A stretch of 64,000 nt of DNA from Fidelibacterota bacterium (GTDB lineage: Bacteria; Fidelibacterota; Marinisomatia; Marinisomatales; TCS55): NCBI GenBank assembly GCA_004124385.1, contig SCKN01000003.1, positions 169,501 to 233,500 of the forward strand, read 5' to 3'. Position 1 is the stretch's first letter. The number at the start of each line of letters is the position of its first letter. Positions 33,652 through 43,867 of the stretch are shown here, piece by piece. Made by a program: the position numbers and the translations under genes. A model generated the notes under the pieces. It saw nothing but the letters and a program-made list of their open reading frames with translations, did not search any database and was not told the origin of the DNA.

Positions 33652-35076
33652 ATGACACCTATTATTGAAAATATCCCTTTTAAAGTTGCCGATATAAATC
33701 TGGCAGAATCCGGACGAAAAGCCATTCGTGTTTCTGAAAAAGAAATGCCCGGATTAATGGCAGTACGAAATAAATATGGAACGGATAAACCGTTGCAAGG
33801 AATCCAGTTAACCGGTTCTCTCCATATGACAATAGAGACGGCCATTCTTCTTGAATCGTTGAAAGAGCTCGGTGCAGATGTTCGCTGGGCGTCCTGTAAT
33901 ATTTTTTCTACACAAGATCATGCAGCAGCAGCTATCGCTGAAACAGGCGTTCCTGTGTTTGCCTGGAAAGGTGAATCTTTAGAAGAATACTGGTGGTGTA
34001 CACTGCAAGCGTTGACCTTCCCAGATGGCAGCGGACCGGATTTGATAGTGGATGATGGTGGTGATGCAACATTACTGATTCATAAGGGGTATGAACTTGA
34101 AAATATTTTTGCAGAAACCGGAGAAGTTCCTCAAATTGAAACAGATGTTGAAGAAATTGTCATTGAAAATTTGTTAAGAGATGTGCTGGAAAAAGATGAT
34201 CAGCATTGGCATAAAGTATCTCAAAAAATCATAGGCGTTTCTGAAGAAACAACAACAGGTGTCCATCGACTTGAACAAATGGAAAAGGAAGGTACCTTGC
34301 TGTTTCCTGCTTACAATGTGAATGATTCAGTAACAAAATCAAAGTTTGATAATGTTTATGGCTGTCGTGAATCCTTGGCAGATGGTATCAAACGCGCCAC
34401 AGATGTAATGATTGCTGGAAAAGTAGTCATGGTGTGTGGTTATGGCGATGTGGGCAAAGGCTGTGCTCAGTCCATGCGCGGATTTGGTGCCCGAGTAATC
34501 GTTTCGGAAATAGATCCGATTTGTGCTCTCCAAGCAGCCATGGAAGGATATGAAATAAAAACGGTGGAACAAACGCTGCAGGAAGCAGATATTTATGTTA
34601 CAGCAACAGGAAATAAAGATATAATTACAATTGAACACATGAAAGAAATGAAAGATCAGGCAATTGTCTGCAATATTGGTCACTTTGATAATGAAATTCA
34701 AATGAGCACTTTAAATAATGATTCATCTGTTGAGCGTGAAAATATTAAACCACAAGTGGATAAATACACATTTTCAGACGGACATCAAATTTATATTTTA
34801 GCTGAAGGCCGTCTCGTGAATTTGGGTTGCGCCACAGGTCACCCTAGTTTTGTTATGTCGAATTCATTTACAAATCAGGTTTTAGCACAATTAGCGTTGG
34901 CCAAAGAAAAACCGGAAATAGGTGTATATGTTCTTCCCAAAATTCTTGATGAAGAAGTGGCGAGATTGCACTTGGATAAATTGGGTGTGACACTTACTGT
35001 CATGACTTCAGATCAAGCTGAATATGTGGGCCTTGATAAAAATGGTCCATATAAAAAGGATGAATATCGCTATTAA
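33652..35076 (+). CDS. ahcY: S-adenosylhomocysteine hydrolase
   Basis: The enzyme splits S-adenosylhomocysteine into adenosine and homocysteine using tightly bound NAD. Its 474 residues include [13 protein letters not shown] near the N-terminus, [16 protein letters not shown], the NAD-binding [12 protein letters not shown], and the C-terminal GATGHPSF-type motif ([12 protein letters not shown]). It ends in [13 protein letters not shown], the family's conserved C-terminus that contributes Lys and Tyr to the neighbouring NAD site. A strong hairpin terminator follows. Confidence 0.97.
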   Translation: MTPIIENIPFKVADINLAESGRKAIRVSEKEMPGLMAVRNKYGTDKPLQGIQLTGSLHMTIETAILLESLKELGADVRWASCNIFSTQDHAAAAIAETGVPVFAWKGESLEEYWWCTLQALTFPDGSGPDLIVDDGGDATLLIHKGYELENIFAETGEVPQIETDVEEIVIENLLRDVLEKDDQHWHKVSQKIIGVSEETTTGVHRLEQMEKEGTLLFPAYNVNDSVTKSKFDNVYGCRESLADGIKRATDVMIAGKVVMVCGYGDVGKGCAQSMRGFGARVIVSEIDPICALQAAMEGYEIKTVEQTLQEADIYVTATGNKDIITIEHMKEMKDQAIVCNIGHFDNEIQMSTLNNDSSVERENIKPQVDKYTFSDGHQIYILAEGRLVNLGCATGHPSFVMSNSFTNQVLAQLALAKEKPEIGVYVLPKILDEEVARLHLDKLGVTLTVMTSDQAEYVGLDKNGPYKKDEYRY

Positions 35077-35100
35077 TGGAAATTTCAATATTGTTTCTCA

Positions 35101-35135
35101 TCAAAAAATCCACATGAAAATTGTGGATTTTTTGA
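35101..35135. terminator. Intrinsic terminator after ahcY
   Basis: A perfect 14-bp inverted repeat runs 35101-35114 and 35122-35135, with core ATCCACA/TGTGGAT and a seven-base loop. The stem is flanked by A and T runs, so it could work on both strands. Confidence 0.85.
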
Positions 35136-35175
35136 TAGTATGAATGCTCAAAAAGAATGAATTTCCAATTCTCCT

Positions 35176-36225
35176 ATGAATAACGTTAACAGTCCGAGGT
35201 CGACGATTTTCCGTCTAAAGAGATTTTTCTCCATTTTGGGGATAAGTGCATCTTTGTTGTTTATAGCCGCTTGCGATTTTGAAAGCCCTTCTGATTTTAA
35301 AACTCCCACCTGGTTTATTGATCTGAAATTTCCCCTCGTATCTGAAAAGTATACACTGGATGGAATTATCGATAATAAACAAATATTTCCAACTGCAGAT
35401 TCTGTGGGGATGCAGCTCATTTTTGAAGATACACTACCTAAAATATCCATTAATGCATCCTACTTGGAAGTACCCGTGGGTGCCGAAGTTGTATTTGCAG
35501 GAACTCCCGCCATGTCTCCAAACTTTACTGTGATTGTGGATACAATTATAAATGTGACGATTCCATTTACTCCGGGAACTCTTACAGATATTTTTGGTGT
35601 CCCATTTACAATCCCACCTACAGGAAATCAGCAAATTTTTGCATCTACATGGAATGATATTGTTGCTGCTTTCGATACAACATTTCCACCCATCCAAATT
35701 GATCTCCCGGCGATTGATGCAAGCGAACTCCCGGTATTTATTACGGAAGTATCCGGTGTAATTATTCAAAATGATAGCAACAGTGACAGCAGTTATTTTT
35801 CTTCATCCATTAAGAATAATGGAATGTTAACGGATGTGACGGATGCTCGATTTTCAATGTTAACGGGCTCCAGCATAGCTCCTGATACATTGGCAGATCA
35901 TCAGCAAAATGCTGTGGTAAAAGATGAAACGTTTGAAAGAAGAACATTAATCGGAAATCAGCAGTTAAAAGAATCCATCAGAATGTTATTTGATTTTGAT
36001 GTAGCTGCTTATCCAAATATTGCAGATACGTTAACCATTTGGGAGGGTGATTCAGTCCAAGTCAATTTTGCAATTCGCATCCGCATTGCCGGAGTGGATC
36101 AAGCAGTAGTTGAAATTGCTGAATACGATATGCCCACGGAACTTGATCCGGTGACATTTCCATCAACGTTGAGATATTTTCAGGTGTTTTTAAAACAGGT
36201 ACATCTTTTGGGATTAATGAAATAG
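35176..36225 (+). CDS. N-terminal piece of the broken lipoprotein
   Basis: The piece starts with a basic n-region (RLKRFF) and a hydrophobic core ending in the lipobox LFIAAC, so the mature protein would be lipidated at that Cys and attached to a membrane. The mature part begins DFESPSDFKTPTWFIDLKFPLV and is rich in Asp, Thr and beta-strand patterns. No enzyme motif is visible. No convincing Shine-Dalgarno precedes the ATG. The native frame is lost after about base 36145, and the last 25 or so codons of this reading are not native. Confidence 0.7.
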   Translation: MNNVNSPRSTIFRLKRFFSILGISASLLFIAACDFESPSDFKTPTWFIDLKFPLVSEKYTLDGIIDNKQIFPTADSVGMQLIFEDTLPKISINASYLEVPVGAEVVFAGTPAMSPNFTVIVDTIINVTIPFTPGTLTDIFGVPFTIPPTGNQQIFASTWNDIVAAFDTTFPPIQIDLPAIDASELPVFITEVSGVIIQNDSNSDSSYFSSSIKNNGMLTDVTDARFSMLTGSSIAPDTLADHQQNAVVKDETFERRTLIGNQQLKESIRMLFDFDVAAYPNIADTLTIWEGDSVQVNFAIRIRIAGVDQAVVEIAEYDMPTELDPVTFPSTLRYFQVFLKQVHLLGLMK

Positions 36226-36337
36226 TGATTTCCAACCTCAAGAGTACCTATCCATTTGATGTGGACTTCATTATGAATTTCAGGAATTTTGTTCCGCCTG
36301 CGGGTAGTACAGATTCCGTAAAAGTGGATACTGCTTT

Positions 36338-38119
36338 ATCCAGGATCATCCAACGTACAATAAAACATTTGCTATTGACGGTTATACATTTTCTAATCCG
36401 GCTGGAGCGGACAGCGCTTTATCAGAGTTAGTCATTGATCTTACAGCCCGCTTAAGAGCTCAAACGGCATACATTCCATTGGATGGAAGTGAATTAGGAA
36501 ATTTAACAATCAATGTAGAAGTAGAGGAACTGCATTTTGCATCGCTGGAAGCCACTATAATTGAATCATTTCCAACGTCTACTCAAAATATTGCCGGTAT
36601 GCCAACAGGGTTTTCAGGGATGGCGTTCACCGGTGTGTCATTTGAATTTGATATGATTAACTCCATTGATCTGCCGGTCCAGTTGGATGTGGATATGGTG
36701 GGTTATAATACTCTCGGTGATTCATCTGTTGTTGAAGTGCGAGCGACTATTGCCAAACCCAGTACTTACGGATCTGACAGTACTCGCACGATTATTCGTA
36801 TGAGTAAAATCGGTACAACCGTGTTGAGTTACGCAACTACAGACGCTACTACATGGACAGATAGTATTACAACACCACCTTCAGAAGGTACATCAACAAT
36901 AGTTGATGTACTGTCGTTTAATCCGTCAGTAATGATTGTTCGCTCGTCAGCACGGATTGATGGCCGGGGCACCATTGTCGGCGGTGCTACAATCGGCGGA
37001 CAGTATCGCATGGTTGCTCCATTCGAAGTCATGATGGAGCCCATGACATTTATCTCGGTTAACGAAACGCCCATTGCAGAAATGGCTCATGATGTCCGTA
37101 GTCGTATTCGATCTTCTTTGGTATATGCTGAATTAACGTCGACAGTGACGAACAGCATTCCCATTAGTGGCGAAATTTCAATTCTGCTGTCAAATAAAAA
37201 TTTATTTCCCTTGGATACGACTCAAGAAATGTTGAGTATTTTTCGGGATAGTCTGGCAGTCCAGGAACCGGGTTGGAGCATCACAGATAGTTTATATGTC
37301 ATAAATAAGTGTTCTCGATTGAATCCCGATTCATCTGCGGCGGATGTTTATATTTTTTCTGTGATGAATGATTTCAGCGAATGTATCGATGGTGTCGTGT
37401 ACTTGGTAAAATATAATTCAACCGGTAAAGATACAGTTATTTCTTATGTGGATACGTTGCTGAAAGTTATTTTACCTGAACCGGCTGCATATTATAGCGA
37501 TACATCAACTGTGGGGCATCCTGGTCAAGTTGCAACTCCCGGTGTTGTTTCTTATACGAGCGTAATGGATACGAATCGGTTATTTTTGTTGACGGATTAT
37601 GGTGATCATTATATAGCACCCCGTTTTCATTTGAATGGCAGTAACGGGAAATCTGTTTACCTTACATCAGAAGATTATATTGATATTCGCACTTTTATGA
37701 TTTTCCGTTTAAGCAGTACCGGTATGATTGAACCGGCCCCTGATGAAATTATAATGCTGTACCCCAATGGCGGTGAAACGCTCACATCCGGAAATGAATA
37801 CACAATTAAATGGAAAACGTATGGAACAGTATCCACAATAGATGTGGATTATGTTATCGGTAGTAATCCGTCAGAATCTGATTGGGAAGTAATTACCAGT
37901 AAAGAAAATAATATAGATTCATTATCCTGGACTCCCACTGAAGAATCAGATAGTGTTAGAATCCGTATTCGGGATCCGAATTCATTAAATGAAAAGACGG
38001 GTAAATATAAAACAGAGGATATCAGTGGTTGGTATTTTTCCGTTACCGGCGGACGGGCTGCAAAAATTGCCGGTGCAAAGTCTGATACTCGTTATAGTGG
38101 TAAGGGGTTTAACAAATGA
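36338..38119 (+). CDS. C-terminal piece of the broken lipoprotein, with Kre9/KNH-like domain
   Basis: Frame 2 is open from about 36338; the first usable start is a TTG at 36479. The piece carries repeated beta-sheet segments that resemble the N-terminal piece (GNLTINVEVEELHF, SGEISILLSNKNLF). Near the C-terminus it has PNGGETLTSGNEYTIKW, a hallmark of the Ser-Thr-rich Kre9/Knh1-type Ig-like domain found in many FCB surface proteins. It ends in a basic tail rather than a T9SS sorting domain, in keeping with lipid anchoring. Confidence 0.65.
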   Translation: MQDHPTYNKTFAIDGYTFSNPAGADSALSELVIDLTARLRAQTAYIPLDGSELGNLTINVEVEELHFASLEATIIESFPTSTQNIAGMPTGFSGMAFTGVSFEFDMINSIDLPVQLDVDMVGYNTLGDSSVVEVRATIAKPSTYGSDSTRTIIRMSKIGTTVLSYATTDATTWTDSITTPPSEGTSTIVDVLSFNPSVMIVRSSARIDGRGTIVGGATIGGQYRMVAPFEVMMEPMTFISVNETPIAEMAHDVRSRIRSSLVYAELTSTVTNSIPISGEISILLSNKNLFPLDTTQEMLSIFRDSLAVQEPGWSITDSLYVINKCSRLNPDSSAADVYIFSVMNDFSECIDGVVYLVKYNSTGKDTVISYVDTLLKVILPEPAAYYSDTSTVGHPGQVATPGVVSYTSVMDTNRLFLLTDYGDHYIAPRFHLNGSNGKSVYLTSEDYIDIRTFMIFRLSSTGMIEPAPDEIIMLYPNGGETLTSGNEYTIKWKTYGTVSTIDVDYVIGSNPSESDWEVITSKENNIDSLSWTPTEESDSVRIRIRDPNSLNEKTGKYKTEDISGWYFSVTGGRAAKIAGAKSDTRYSGKGFNK

Positions 38120-39672
38120 GTGCACGCCGTACATTTCTCCTTATGATTTTGGTCATGGGCTTTGCGTCTGGTCAATCCAAACGAGATCCACGCTCCGTGG
38201 CCATGGCCGGTGCCTACACAACAATTGCCGATGGAATATTTTCTGTGGGTTACAATCCTGCCATGTTAGCCTATCAGCAGGATAAGCCATTTATGCTGCA
38301 ACTTTTCGGCCTGGATTTTGGAATCGTCGGTAATTATTTATCTTTGGCAAACTTAAACGCCATTAGCGGAGACACTCTCTATTCAAAAGGTGAAAAACCC
38401 GGGCATCCCAATTTTGACAACAAATCAGCATTACTTCAAGAGTTGAAAGAAGGAGGTGGGCTTAATTTTTTTCAAGATCTCCATATTCCTCTGCCAATTT
38501 TAAACTTTTCTTCAGGGAATATGGCCCTGACAACCAATACGCTCATTTTACAGAATTATCGTTTACCATATGGATTATTGCAATTGATATTAGATGGTAA
38601 TGCAGACAATCCGGAAATAGACATGACCATGCACTTTGAAGTGATGGGTGTGACAGAATATGCCTTTAGTTTTGCTATCCCATTCGAACACGTGTCATTT
38701 GGTCTAACGGTAAAATACCTCCAGGGCCTTTTTTATTTTGGAATCGATCCTGATTCCAGTTATGCCAATTTAGTTACAACAGATGATGCTCTCTATGGCC
38801 AGGGCGTTTATTATATACGACAGGGTATCGGCGGATCAGGAGTTGGTGTAGATTTGGGAATGGTGTCCAGAGATATCAACGGCTGGCGTTTTGGCGCATC
38901 CATCATAAATGCATTGGGATCTATAACCTGGAATAAGCAAAATATGATCAAAGGACTTTTAGATGGTCCAGATAATATTTATGGTAACGATGATGATCTT
39001 TTTCATTTTACTTGGGCCGGTCAAGCTTTGAATGACAGTATGGCTATCCGTTATGTGTATACAATTGACTCTGTAAACGCAAGTACACTTTCCAACGCAA
39101 ATTTATTTACCAATAATAGTCCAGAAGACCAGATTGTATCCGCATTGGATAAAGACGGAAAACTTCCTGAATTCACCATGGATTATCCAGCAATATTTAG
39201 ATTGGGGATGTCCTACAATATGGAAGATATTTTAATAAGTTCTGACTTATGGACAGGATTTTCAAATTCCATGTTTGCTCACAAAGGTTGGCGTTGGTCT
39301 ATGGGTCTAGAAATGACAAAATTTGAAGCATTTCCGTTACGGATTGGATATGCTTGGGGCGGCAGTGATTTTCAGGAATTGGGTCTGGGTTTTGGTTTCC
39401 ACAAAGGACCAGTCATTTTTGATTTTGGTTTTGCGTTTAGAAATGGTATTTGGATTCATTCTATGAAGGGACTCAATTTATCTTTACAGTTAACAGTGAC
39501 TAGCTTGAAAAGCAGAAAAGCAAAACCAAAAAAATCTACTTATGGCCCAGCACCAAAACCGGATGAAGAAGGGACTGCAGTAAAAGCCCCAGTTGATGAA
39601 GGGGGTGTAGAATCAGATTCTGGAGAAGAAGAAACAACAAAATATTCACTTCCTGACGCTGAAAAGCAGTAG
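38116..39672 (+). CDS. DUF5723/PorV-like outer-membrane beta-barrel protein
   Basis: This 518-residue protein has a signal peptide ending FASGQS. The N-terminus then reads RSVAMAGAYTTIADGIFSVGYNPAMLA, the pattern at the N-terminus of PorV, FadL-like and DUF5723 barrels. It is followed by many amphipathic strands (FSFAIPFEHVSFGLTVKYLQG) and a final barrel strand around LNLSLQLTVTSLKSR. The last 45 residues form a Lys/Pro/Glu-rich tail. The start overlaps the broken lipoprotein stop by 4 bp, suggesting the two work together at the outer membrane. A transport or T9SS-accessory role is only inferred. The 3' end overlaps the convergent permease gene by 27 bp. Confidence 0.75.
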   Translation: MSARRTFLLMILVMGFASGQSKRDPRSVAMAGAYTTIADGIFSVGYNPAMLAYQQDKPFMLQLFGLDFGIVGNYLSLANLNAISGDTLYSKGEKPGHPNFDNKSALLQELKEGGGLNFFQDLHIPLPILNFSSGNMALTTNTLILQNYRLPYGLLQLILDGNADNPEIDMTMHFEVMGVTEYAFSFAIPFEHVSFGLTVKYLQGLFYFGIDPDSSYANLVTTDDALYGQGVYYIRQGIGGSGVGVDLGMVSRDINGWRFGASIINALGSITWNKQNMIKGLLDGPDNIYGNDDDLFHFTWAGQALNDSMAIRYVYTIDSVNASTLSNANLFTNNSPEDQIVSALDKDGKLPEFTMDYPAIFRLGMSYNMEDILISSDLWTGFSNSMFAHKGWRWSMGLEMTKFEAFPLRIGYAWGGSDFQELGLGFGFHKGPVIFDFGFAFRNGIWIHSMKGLNLSLQLTVTSLKSRKAKPKKSTYGPAPKPDEEGTAVKAPVDEGGVESDSGEEETTKYSLPDAEKQ

Positions 39673-40737
39673 TAAGCCACCCGAAATAAATACAATATTT
39701 CCCAACCATGCAGACAGCATGGGATCCATAACGCCATTAATTCCTAGAGATTGTCCAAACTTTATAAACGCGTAATAGGAGAACATCACCAGAAAACTTG
39801 TGCCAACACTAAACCCCATACCACTTTTCGGCTTCATGACTACCAAAGGAATACCAAATAAAACAACAATCAGATTGGTAAAAGCAAAGGCCACTTTAAA
39901 ATGTCGCTGAACCACCCAGCGCGTCGCATCCACACCATTATTCTGCAAATATTCAATACGTGCTTTTAATTCCTTAAAGTTTAATTCTTCTGGGTGTTTA
40001 ATCCCTTTGGTAATATCATTCGGCGCAAATTTCAAATTTAATAATGTATCATTTTTAGAAATTTGAACATGTTGTTCAATTCCATTCTCGTCAAAATTTC
40101 GGAACGAATAATCATAAATTGCCCAAGATTGGAGGGTGTCGATCCATGTCATTCTTTTGGCGTCCATCCGTTGCTGAATAAGGTTTTCAGCAAATGTAAT
40201 CATAGTTATTCCTTCGGCTTTTCTACTTTGGGAATGATAAGTCCTAATGGCAATATGCTGGGTTTCTTCCTGTTGCATAAAAAAGTTTTTTATTGTTTTC
40301 TTACTTCTACGCCTTGGTTTTTTCTTCATGTATTCTTTTTCAATCTCTCCACGCATGGACATCCCCCAACTTACATATGTACTGTCAAATTGAAATGAGA
40401 CCAAGCTGACAAGAATACTGAAAATAAGTAAAGGTGCTGACAAACGGTACAAACTGATTCCGCTGGCTTTCATGGCTGTCCATTCATTGCGCTTGACCAT
40501 CATGCCAATACTGAAAACAGATGCTATCATCATGGACATAGGTAAAGCGATATTGATAAAATACGGTAGGCTGTAGCCATAATATTGAAGGACAACTCCC
40601 CAAGGCATTTTGTTATCAATATATCGATCGAGGTTTTCGATGAGATCCACAATAATGAATACACACAGGAAACCAAGAAGAGACATGCCCAGAATGGAAA
40701 TAAAATGTCGCAGTAGATAGAGATCGAGTTTTTTCAT
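39646..40737 (-). CDS. LptF/LptG-family (YjgP/YjgQ) lipopolysaccharide export permease
   Basis: LptF and LptG are the membrane subunits that, with LptB, extract lipopolysaccharide from the inner membrane. The 363-residue protein has two N-terminal helices around the conserved region DNKMPWGVVLQYYGYSLPYFINIALPM-like start, a periplasmic jellyroll-like middle (about 150-260), and a C-terminal helix bundle with FTNLIVVLFGIPLVV and GMGFSVGTSFLVMFSYY. ATG at 40737 (MKKLDLYLLRHF) is preferred; an upstream ATG at 40779 would add 14 polar residues. Whether it is LptF or LptG cannot be decided. It stands alone, convergent with the barrel gene. Confidence 0.88.
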   Translation of the reverse strand: MKKLDLYLLRHFISILGMSLLGFLCVFIIVDLIENLDRYIDNKMPWGVVLQYYGYSLPYFINIALPMSMMIASVFSIGMMVKRNEWTAMKASGISLYRLSAPLLIFSILVSLVSFQFDSTYVSWGMSMRGEIEKEYMKKKPRRRSKKTIKNFFMQQEETQHIAIRTYHSQSRKAEGITMITFAENLIQQRMDAKRMTWIDTLQSWAIYDYSFRNFDENGIEQHVQISKNDTLLNLKFAPNDITKGIKHPEELNFKELKARIEYLQNNGVDATRWVVQRHFKVAFAFTNLIVVLFGIPLVVMKPKSGMGFSVGTSFLVMFSYYAFIKFGQSLGINGVMDPMLSAWLGNIVFISGGLLLLFSVRK

Positions 40738-40842
40738 ATTAAACGGTTGGAATTTCCCGATATATTTAGGTGAAAACAAGAGTGTGGTAAATAAAGATGA
40801 GATATTGCAAACATGAAGTTTGACGGCTAATTTCCGTGTCTT

Positions 40843-42519
40843 ATGAAACGTAAAATACTTTTTATTCTATTCATGCTAGCAGCAGGAACGCTCTTATTTG
40901 CTAATAGTAACAGCGAAACTGTGGTATCCATTGAACCGTCTTGGATCAGTCTGTTGCCCCCGTTAACGGCCATTACTCTGGCCATGATCACGAAACAAGC
41001 TCATCTATCCTTGTTTTTGGGAATAGTTATTGGCGCATGTTTTATTACGGGTGGAGTTTGGTCTGGGATTACATCATCTCTCGATCATTATTTGGTTAAA
41101 TCCCTTGCCGGAAGTGAAAGTCATACGGCAATATTAATGTTTACAATGGCTTTTGGTGGTTTGATTGGAGTTATGTCTGCTAATGGAAGTTTAAAAGGCG
41201 TACTTAAAGTTGCGTCAAAATATGCGACCAATAATTTTCGGGGTCAACTTTTAACAGGGATTATGGGGCTTGTTATCTTTTTTGATGATTATTCAAATTC
41301 GTTATTAGTGGGAAATATGATGCGGCCGTTTACGGACAAAGTCAGAGTGTCTAGGGAAAAACTGTCCTATTTGGTTGACTCAACTGCTGCACCTGTGGCC
41401 AGTTTAGCTGCTGTAAGTACTTGGTCTATTTTTCAAATGAGTTTACTCGAGGCTCCATTTGCTACGTATGGTATTACTCAAAGTACATACGTGACGTTTT
41501 TGCAGAGTATACCCTATTCATTTTATTGTATTTTAGCGATTATTTTCCTTTTTCTTACTGTTATTATGCGGAAAGAATTTGGACCCATGCTCAAAGCGGA
41601 AACACGGTCCCAAACCACCGGAGAAGTATTAGCAAAAAATGCCAAGCCCATGATGGATAAAGCATTAGTTGCGTCTTTGGATGCCAGTAAAACATCCCAT
41701 TGGAGCAACGCAGCAATTCCCATTGCATTGGTTTTGGGAATTACGATTGGTGGTTTATTTATAACTGGTTTAAATGGGTTGGCACCGGGAGATGAAAAAT
41801 CATTTATCAATATTATTAGTACATCTAATCCAAATACTGCATTGATATGGGGTTCATTTTTTGCCGGTTTTACGGCCATCGCTATATCCATATTCCGAGG
41901 ATTACTTAACTTAACGGATGCAATGGATGCCTGGATTAACGGCGCTCGGTCCATGGTTATGGCCTGTGTCATTTTGGTATTAGCTTGGGTCATCGGCGAT
42001 ATCTGCGCAGAAATAAAAACGGCTGAATATATTGTTGAATTGACGAAAGATTTTCTAACGCCGGCCTTGCTTCCGCCTATCACATTTATTACAGCAGCCT
42101 TGATCAGTTTTTCCACGGGGTCTTCATGGGCAACCATGTCCATTCTCGTCCCTGTGACAGTCCCCATGGTGATCCAATTGATGGGTGGAGATTATAATGT
42201 TGCTGTGCAGTCACCGATTTTCATCAGCACATTTGCCGCTGTTTTATCGGGTTCTGTGTTCGGTGATCATTCATCGCCTATTGCCGATACAACTGTTCTT
42301 TCGTCCACCGCATGCGGTGCCGATCATATTGACCATGTCCGTACACAGCTTCCTTACGCGCTTGTATGTGCTGCCATTGCACTTTTTGCTGGATATTTTC
42401 TCACCGGTATTGGTGTGAATGTTTTTGTCTGTATACTTGCGGGAATTGGGCTGTCTGTTGCTGTACTGAAAATTTTTGGAAAAACAGTTCCTACCACTGT
42501 TGGATCATTTTCTGAATAA
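40843..42519 (+). CDS. NhaC-family Na+/H+ antiporter
   Basis: A polytopic inner-membrane transporter of 558 residues. The family motifs are FFDDYSNSLLVGNMMRP, STAAPVASLAAVSTW, TGSSWATMSILVPV and SGSVFGDHSSPIADTTVLSS; the acidic residues in the first and last are the expected ion-binding positions. The N-terminus resembles a signal peptide (ILFMLAAGTLLFANS), giving an extra helix. It should exchange Na+ for H+ or, as in some relatives, a metabolite. It overlaps the sodium:alanine symporter gene by 44 bp, so the two sodium-linked carriers are co-expressed. Confidence 0.9.
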   Translation: MKRKILFILFMLAAGTLLFANSNSETVVSIEPSWISLLPPLTAITLAMITKQAHLSLFLGIVIGACFITGGVWSGITSSLDHYLVKSLAGSESHTAILMFTMAFGGLIGVMSANGSLKGVLKVASKYATNNFRGQLLTGIMGLVIFFDDYSNSLLVGNMMRPFTDKVRVSREKLSYLVDSTAAPVASLAAVSTWSIFQMSLLEAPFATYGITQSTYVTFLQSIPYSFYCILAIIFLFLTVIMRKEFGPMLKAETRSQTTGEVLAKNAKPMMDKALVASLDASKTSHWSNAAIPIALVLGITIGGLFITGLNGLAPGDEKSFINIISTSNPNTALIWGSFFAGFTAIAISIFRGLLNLTDAMDAWINGARSMVMACVILVLAWVIGDICAEIKTAEYIVELTKDFLTPALLPPITFITAALISFSTGSSWATMSILVPVTVPMVIQLMGGDYNVAVQSPIFISTFAAVLSGSVFGDHSSPIADTTVLSSTACGADHIDHVRTQLPYALVCAAIALFAGYFLTGIGVNVFVCILAGIGLSVAVLKIFGKTVPTTVGSFSE

Positions 42520-43867
42520 TATCAATTCCTTTATAGCATCATTTGCTAATTTTATGTGGGGTCCGGTATTACTAGTCCTCCTAGTTTTTGGCGGTCTCTT
42601 TTTTACGATCTATAGCCGTTTTACTCCATTTTTCTATTTTAAACATGGGCTAGATATACTCCGCGGGAAATTTGACCATGAAGATGATCCGGGCGATATC
42701 AATCATTTTCAAGCATTATCAAGCGCACTTGCGAGTACAGTTGGGATGGGAAATATCAGTGGAGTAGCCATTGCTATTAGTATGGGTGGTCCCGGCGCAC
42801 TATTTTGGATGTGGATAAGTGCAATAGTGGGTATGTCTACTAAATTTTTTACCTGTACATTATCAATATTATACAGGGGGAAAGATGATCAAGGGAAAGT
42901 GCAGGGCGGTCCTATGTATGTTATTGAAACAGCCTTGAACTCAAAATTTAAACCTCTAGCTATTATTTTTTCTGTTGCGGGGCTTGTGGGCTGTTTACCC
43001 ATTTTTCAAGCGAATCAACTTACACAAACAATCCGAGAAGAAATTTTTAAGCCTGGTGGACTTTTTACAACAAACGTTGTGATGGGAAATACAATTGTGG
43101 GTATAGTGATTGCTTGTATTGTGGCTATCGTAATTTTTGGTGGTATTAAGCGCATTGGATTGGTGGCCAGCCGTCTCGTACCGCTAATGGTTGTATTATA
43201 TTTATTCGCCGGAGTGATGGTTATCATTAAAAACATAACGGAAATTCCCGGTGTATTCAGTTTAATCTTTCATGATGCGTTTACAGGACAGGCGGTTGTG
43301 GGTGGAGCAGTAGGGCAGGTTATTCGAACGGGTGTCCGCAGAGCCGCATTTTCAAATGAAGCAGGCTTGGGTACTGAAGCTATGGCCCATGGAGCAGCAA
43401 AAACAACTGAACCTGTACGCGAAGGTTTGGTCGCTATGATCGGGCCTTTTATTGATACAATTATTGTGTGTTCAATAACCGCATTTGTGATTTTACTTTC
43501 CGGCGTATGGGAAACGGAAGGCTTGAGTGGAGTAACCATGACGACCATGGCTTTTAGTCATGAACTAGGCGCATTAGGAAAAGGAATATTATTGGTATGT
43601 ATTCTCATTTTCAGTGTAACTACCATGTTTAGCCAATCATATTACGGTACTAAATGCACCAGTTATCTTTTTGGTACAAAATGGAAAAATTCGTATAAGA
43701 CTTTTTATATTTTATCAACGATTCTAGGTGCAACGGTTTCATTGGGAATGGTTATTAATTTAATTGACGGTATGTATGCTATTATGGCATTCCCCACTAT
43801 GATATCCACGTTGATTTTGGCCCCAAAGGTCATGGCTGAAGCCCGTCGTTATTTTTCTACAATTTAA
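42476..43867 (+). CDS. AGCS-family sodium:alanine/glycine symporter
   Basis: This 463-residue polytopic protein imports small neutral amino acids with Na+. Signature segments: FQALSSALASTVGMGNISGVA, KVQGGPMYVIETAL and AAFSNEAGLGTEAMAHGAAKT. The TTG start at 42476 lies within the antiporter gene (44-bp overlap); another in-frame TTG at 42500 would shorten it by 8 residues. No ATG is available near the conserved N-terminus, so a TTG start is likely. Pairing with NhaC suggests that Na+ exported by one drives uptake by the other. Confidence 0.92.
   Translation: MEKQFLPLLDHFLNNINSFIASFANFMWGPVLLVLLVFGGLFFTIYSRFTPFFYFKHGLDILRGKFDHEDDPGDINHFQALSSALASTVGMGNISGVAIAISMGGPGALFWMWISAIVGMSTKFFTCTLSILYRGKDDQGKVQGGPMYVIETALNSKFKPLAIIFSVAGLVGCLPIFQANQLTQTIREEIFKPGGLFTTNVVMGNTIVGIVIACIVAIVIFGGIKRIGLVASRLVPLMVVLYLFAGVMVIIKNITEIPGVFSLIFHDAFTGQAVVGGAVGQVIRTGVRRAAFSNEAGLGTEAMAHGAAKTTEPVREGLVAMIGPFIDTIIVCSITAFVILLSGVWETEGLSGVTMTTMAFSHELGALGKGILLVCILIFSVTTMFSQSYYGTKCTSYLFGTKWKNSYKTFYILSTILGATVSLGMVINLIDGMYAIMAFPTMISTLILAPKVMAEARRYFSTI

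Larger units (their letters stand above)
35176..38119 (+). pseudogene. Long lipoprotein gene interrupted by two apparent single-base losses
   Basis: A continuous protein of about 980 residues can be followed through frame 1 (35176 to about 36150), frame 3 (about 36147 to 36340) and frame 2 (about 36338 to 38119). In the middle piece frame 3 reads GDISINVEIFSGVF and SNLKSTYPFDVDF, continuing the style of both flanks, while the frame-1 end (LLGLMK) and frame-3 end are unrelated tails. Each switch fits a one-base deletion. The stop at 38117-38119 still overlaps the start of the next gene (ATGA), so the original gene was coupled to it. It is probably a cell-surface or outer-membrane lipoprotein. 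The breaks may be decay or consensus error; no slippery sequence typical of programmed shifting is seen. Confidence 0.75.

Noticed and set aside
36126-36345. Programmed ribosomal frameshifting in the lipoprotein gene
   Set aside because: No slippery heptamer or strong downstream stem was seen at either junction, and two successive shifts would be needed.
41523-42167. Open frame of 214 codons on the minus strand inside the NhaC gene
   Set aside because: It lies wholly opposite a gene with clear family motifs, and its product shows no recognisable domain. It is a codon-bias shadow.
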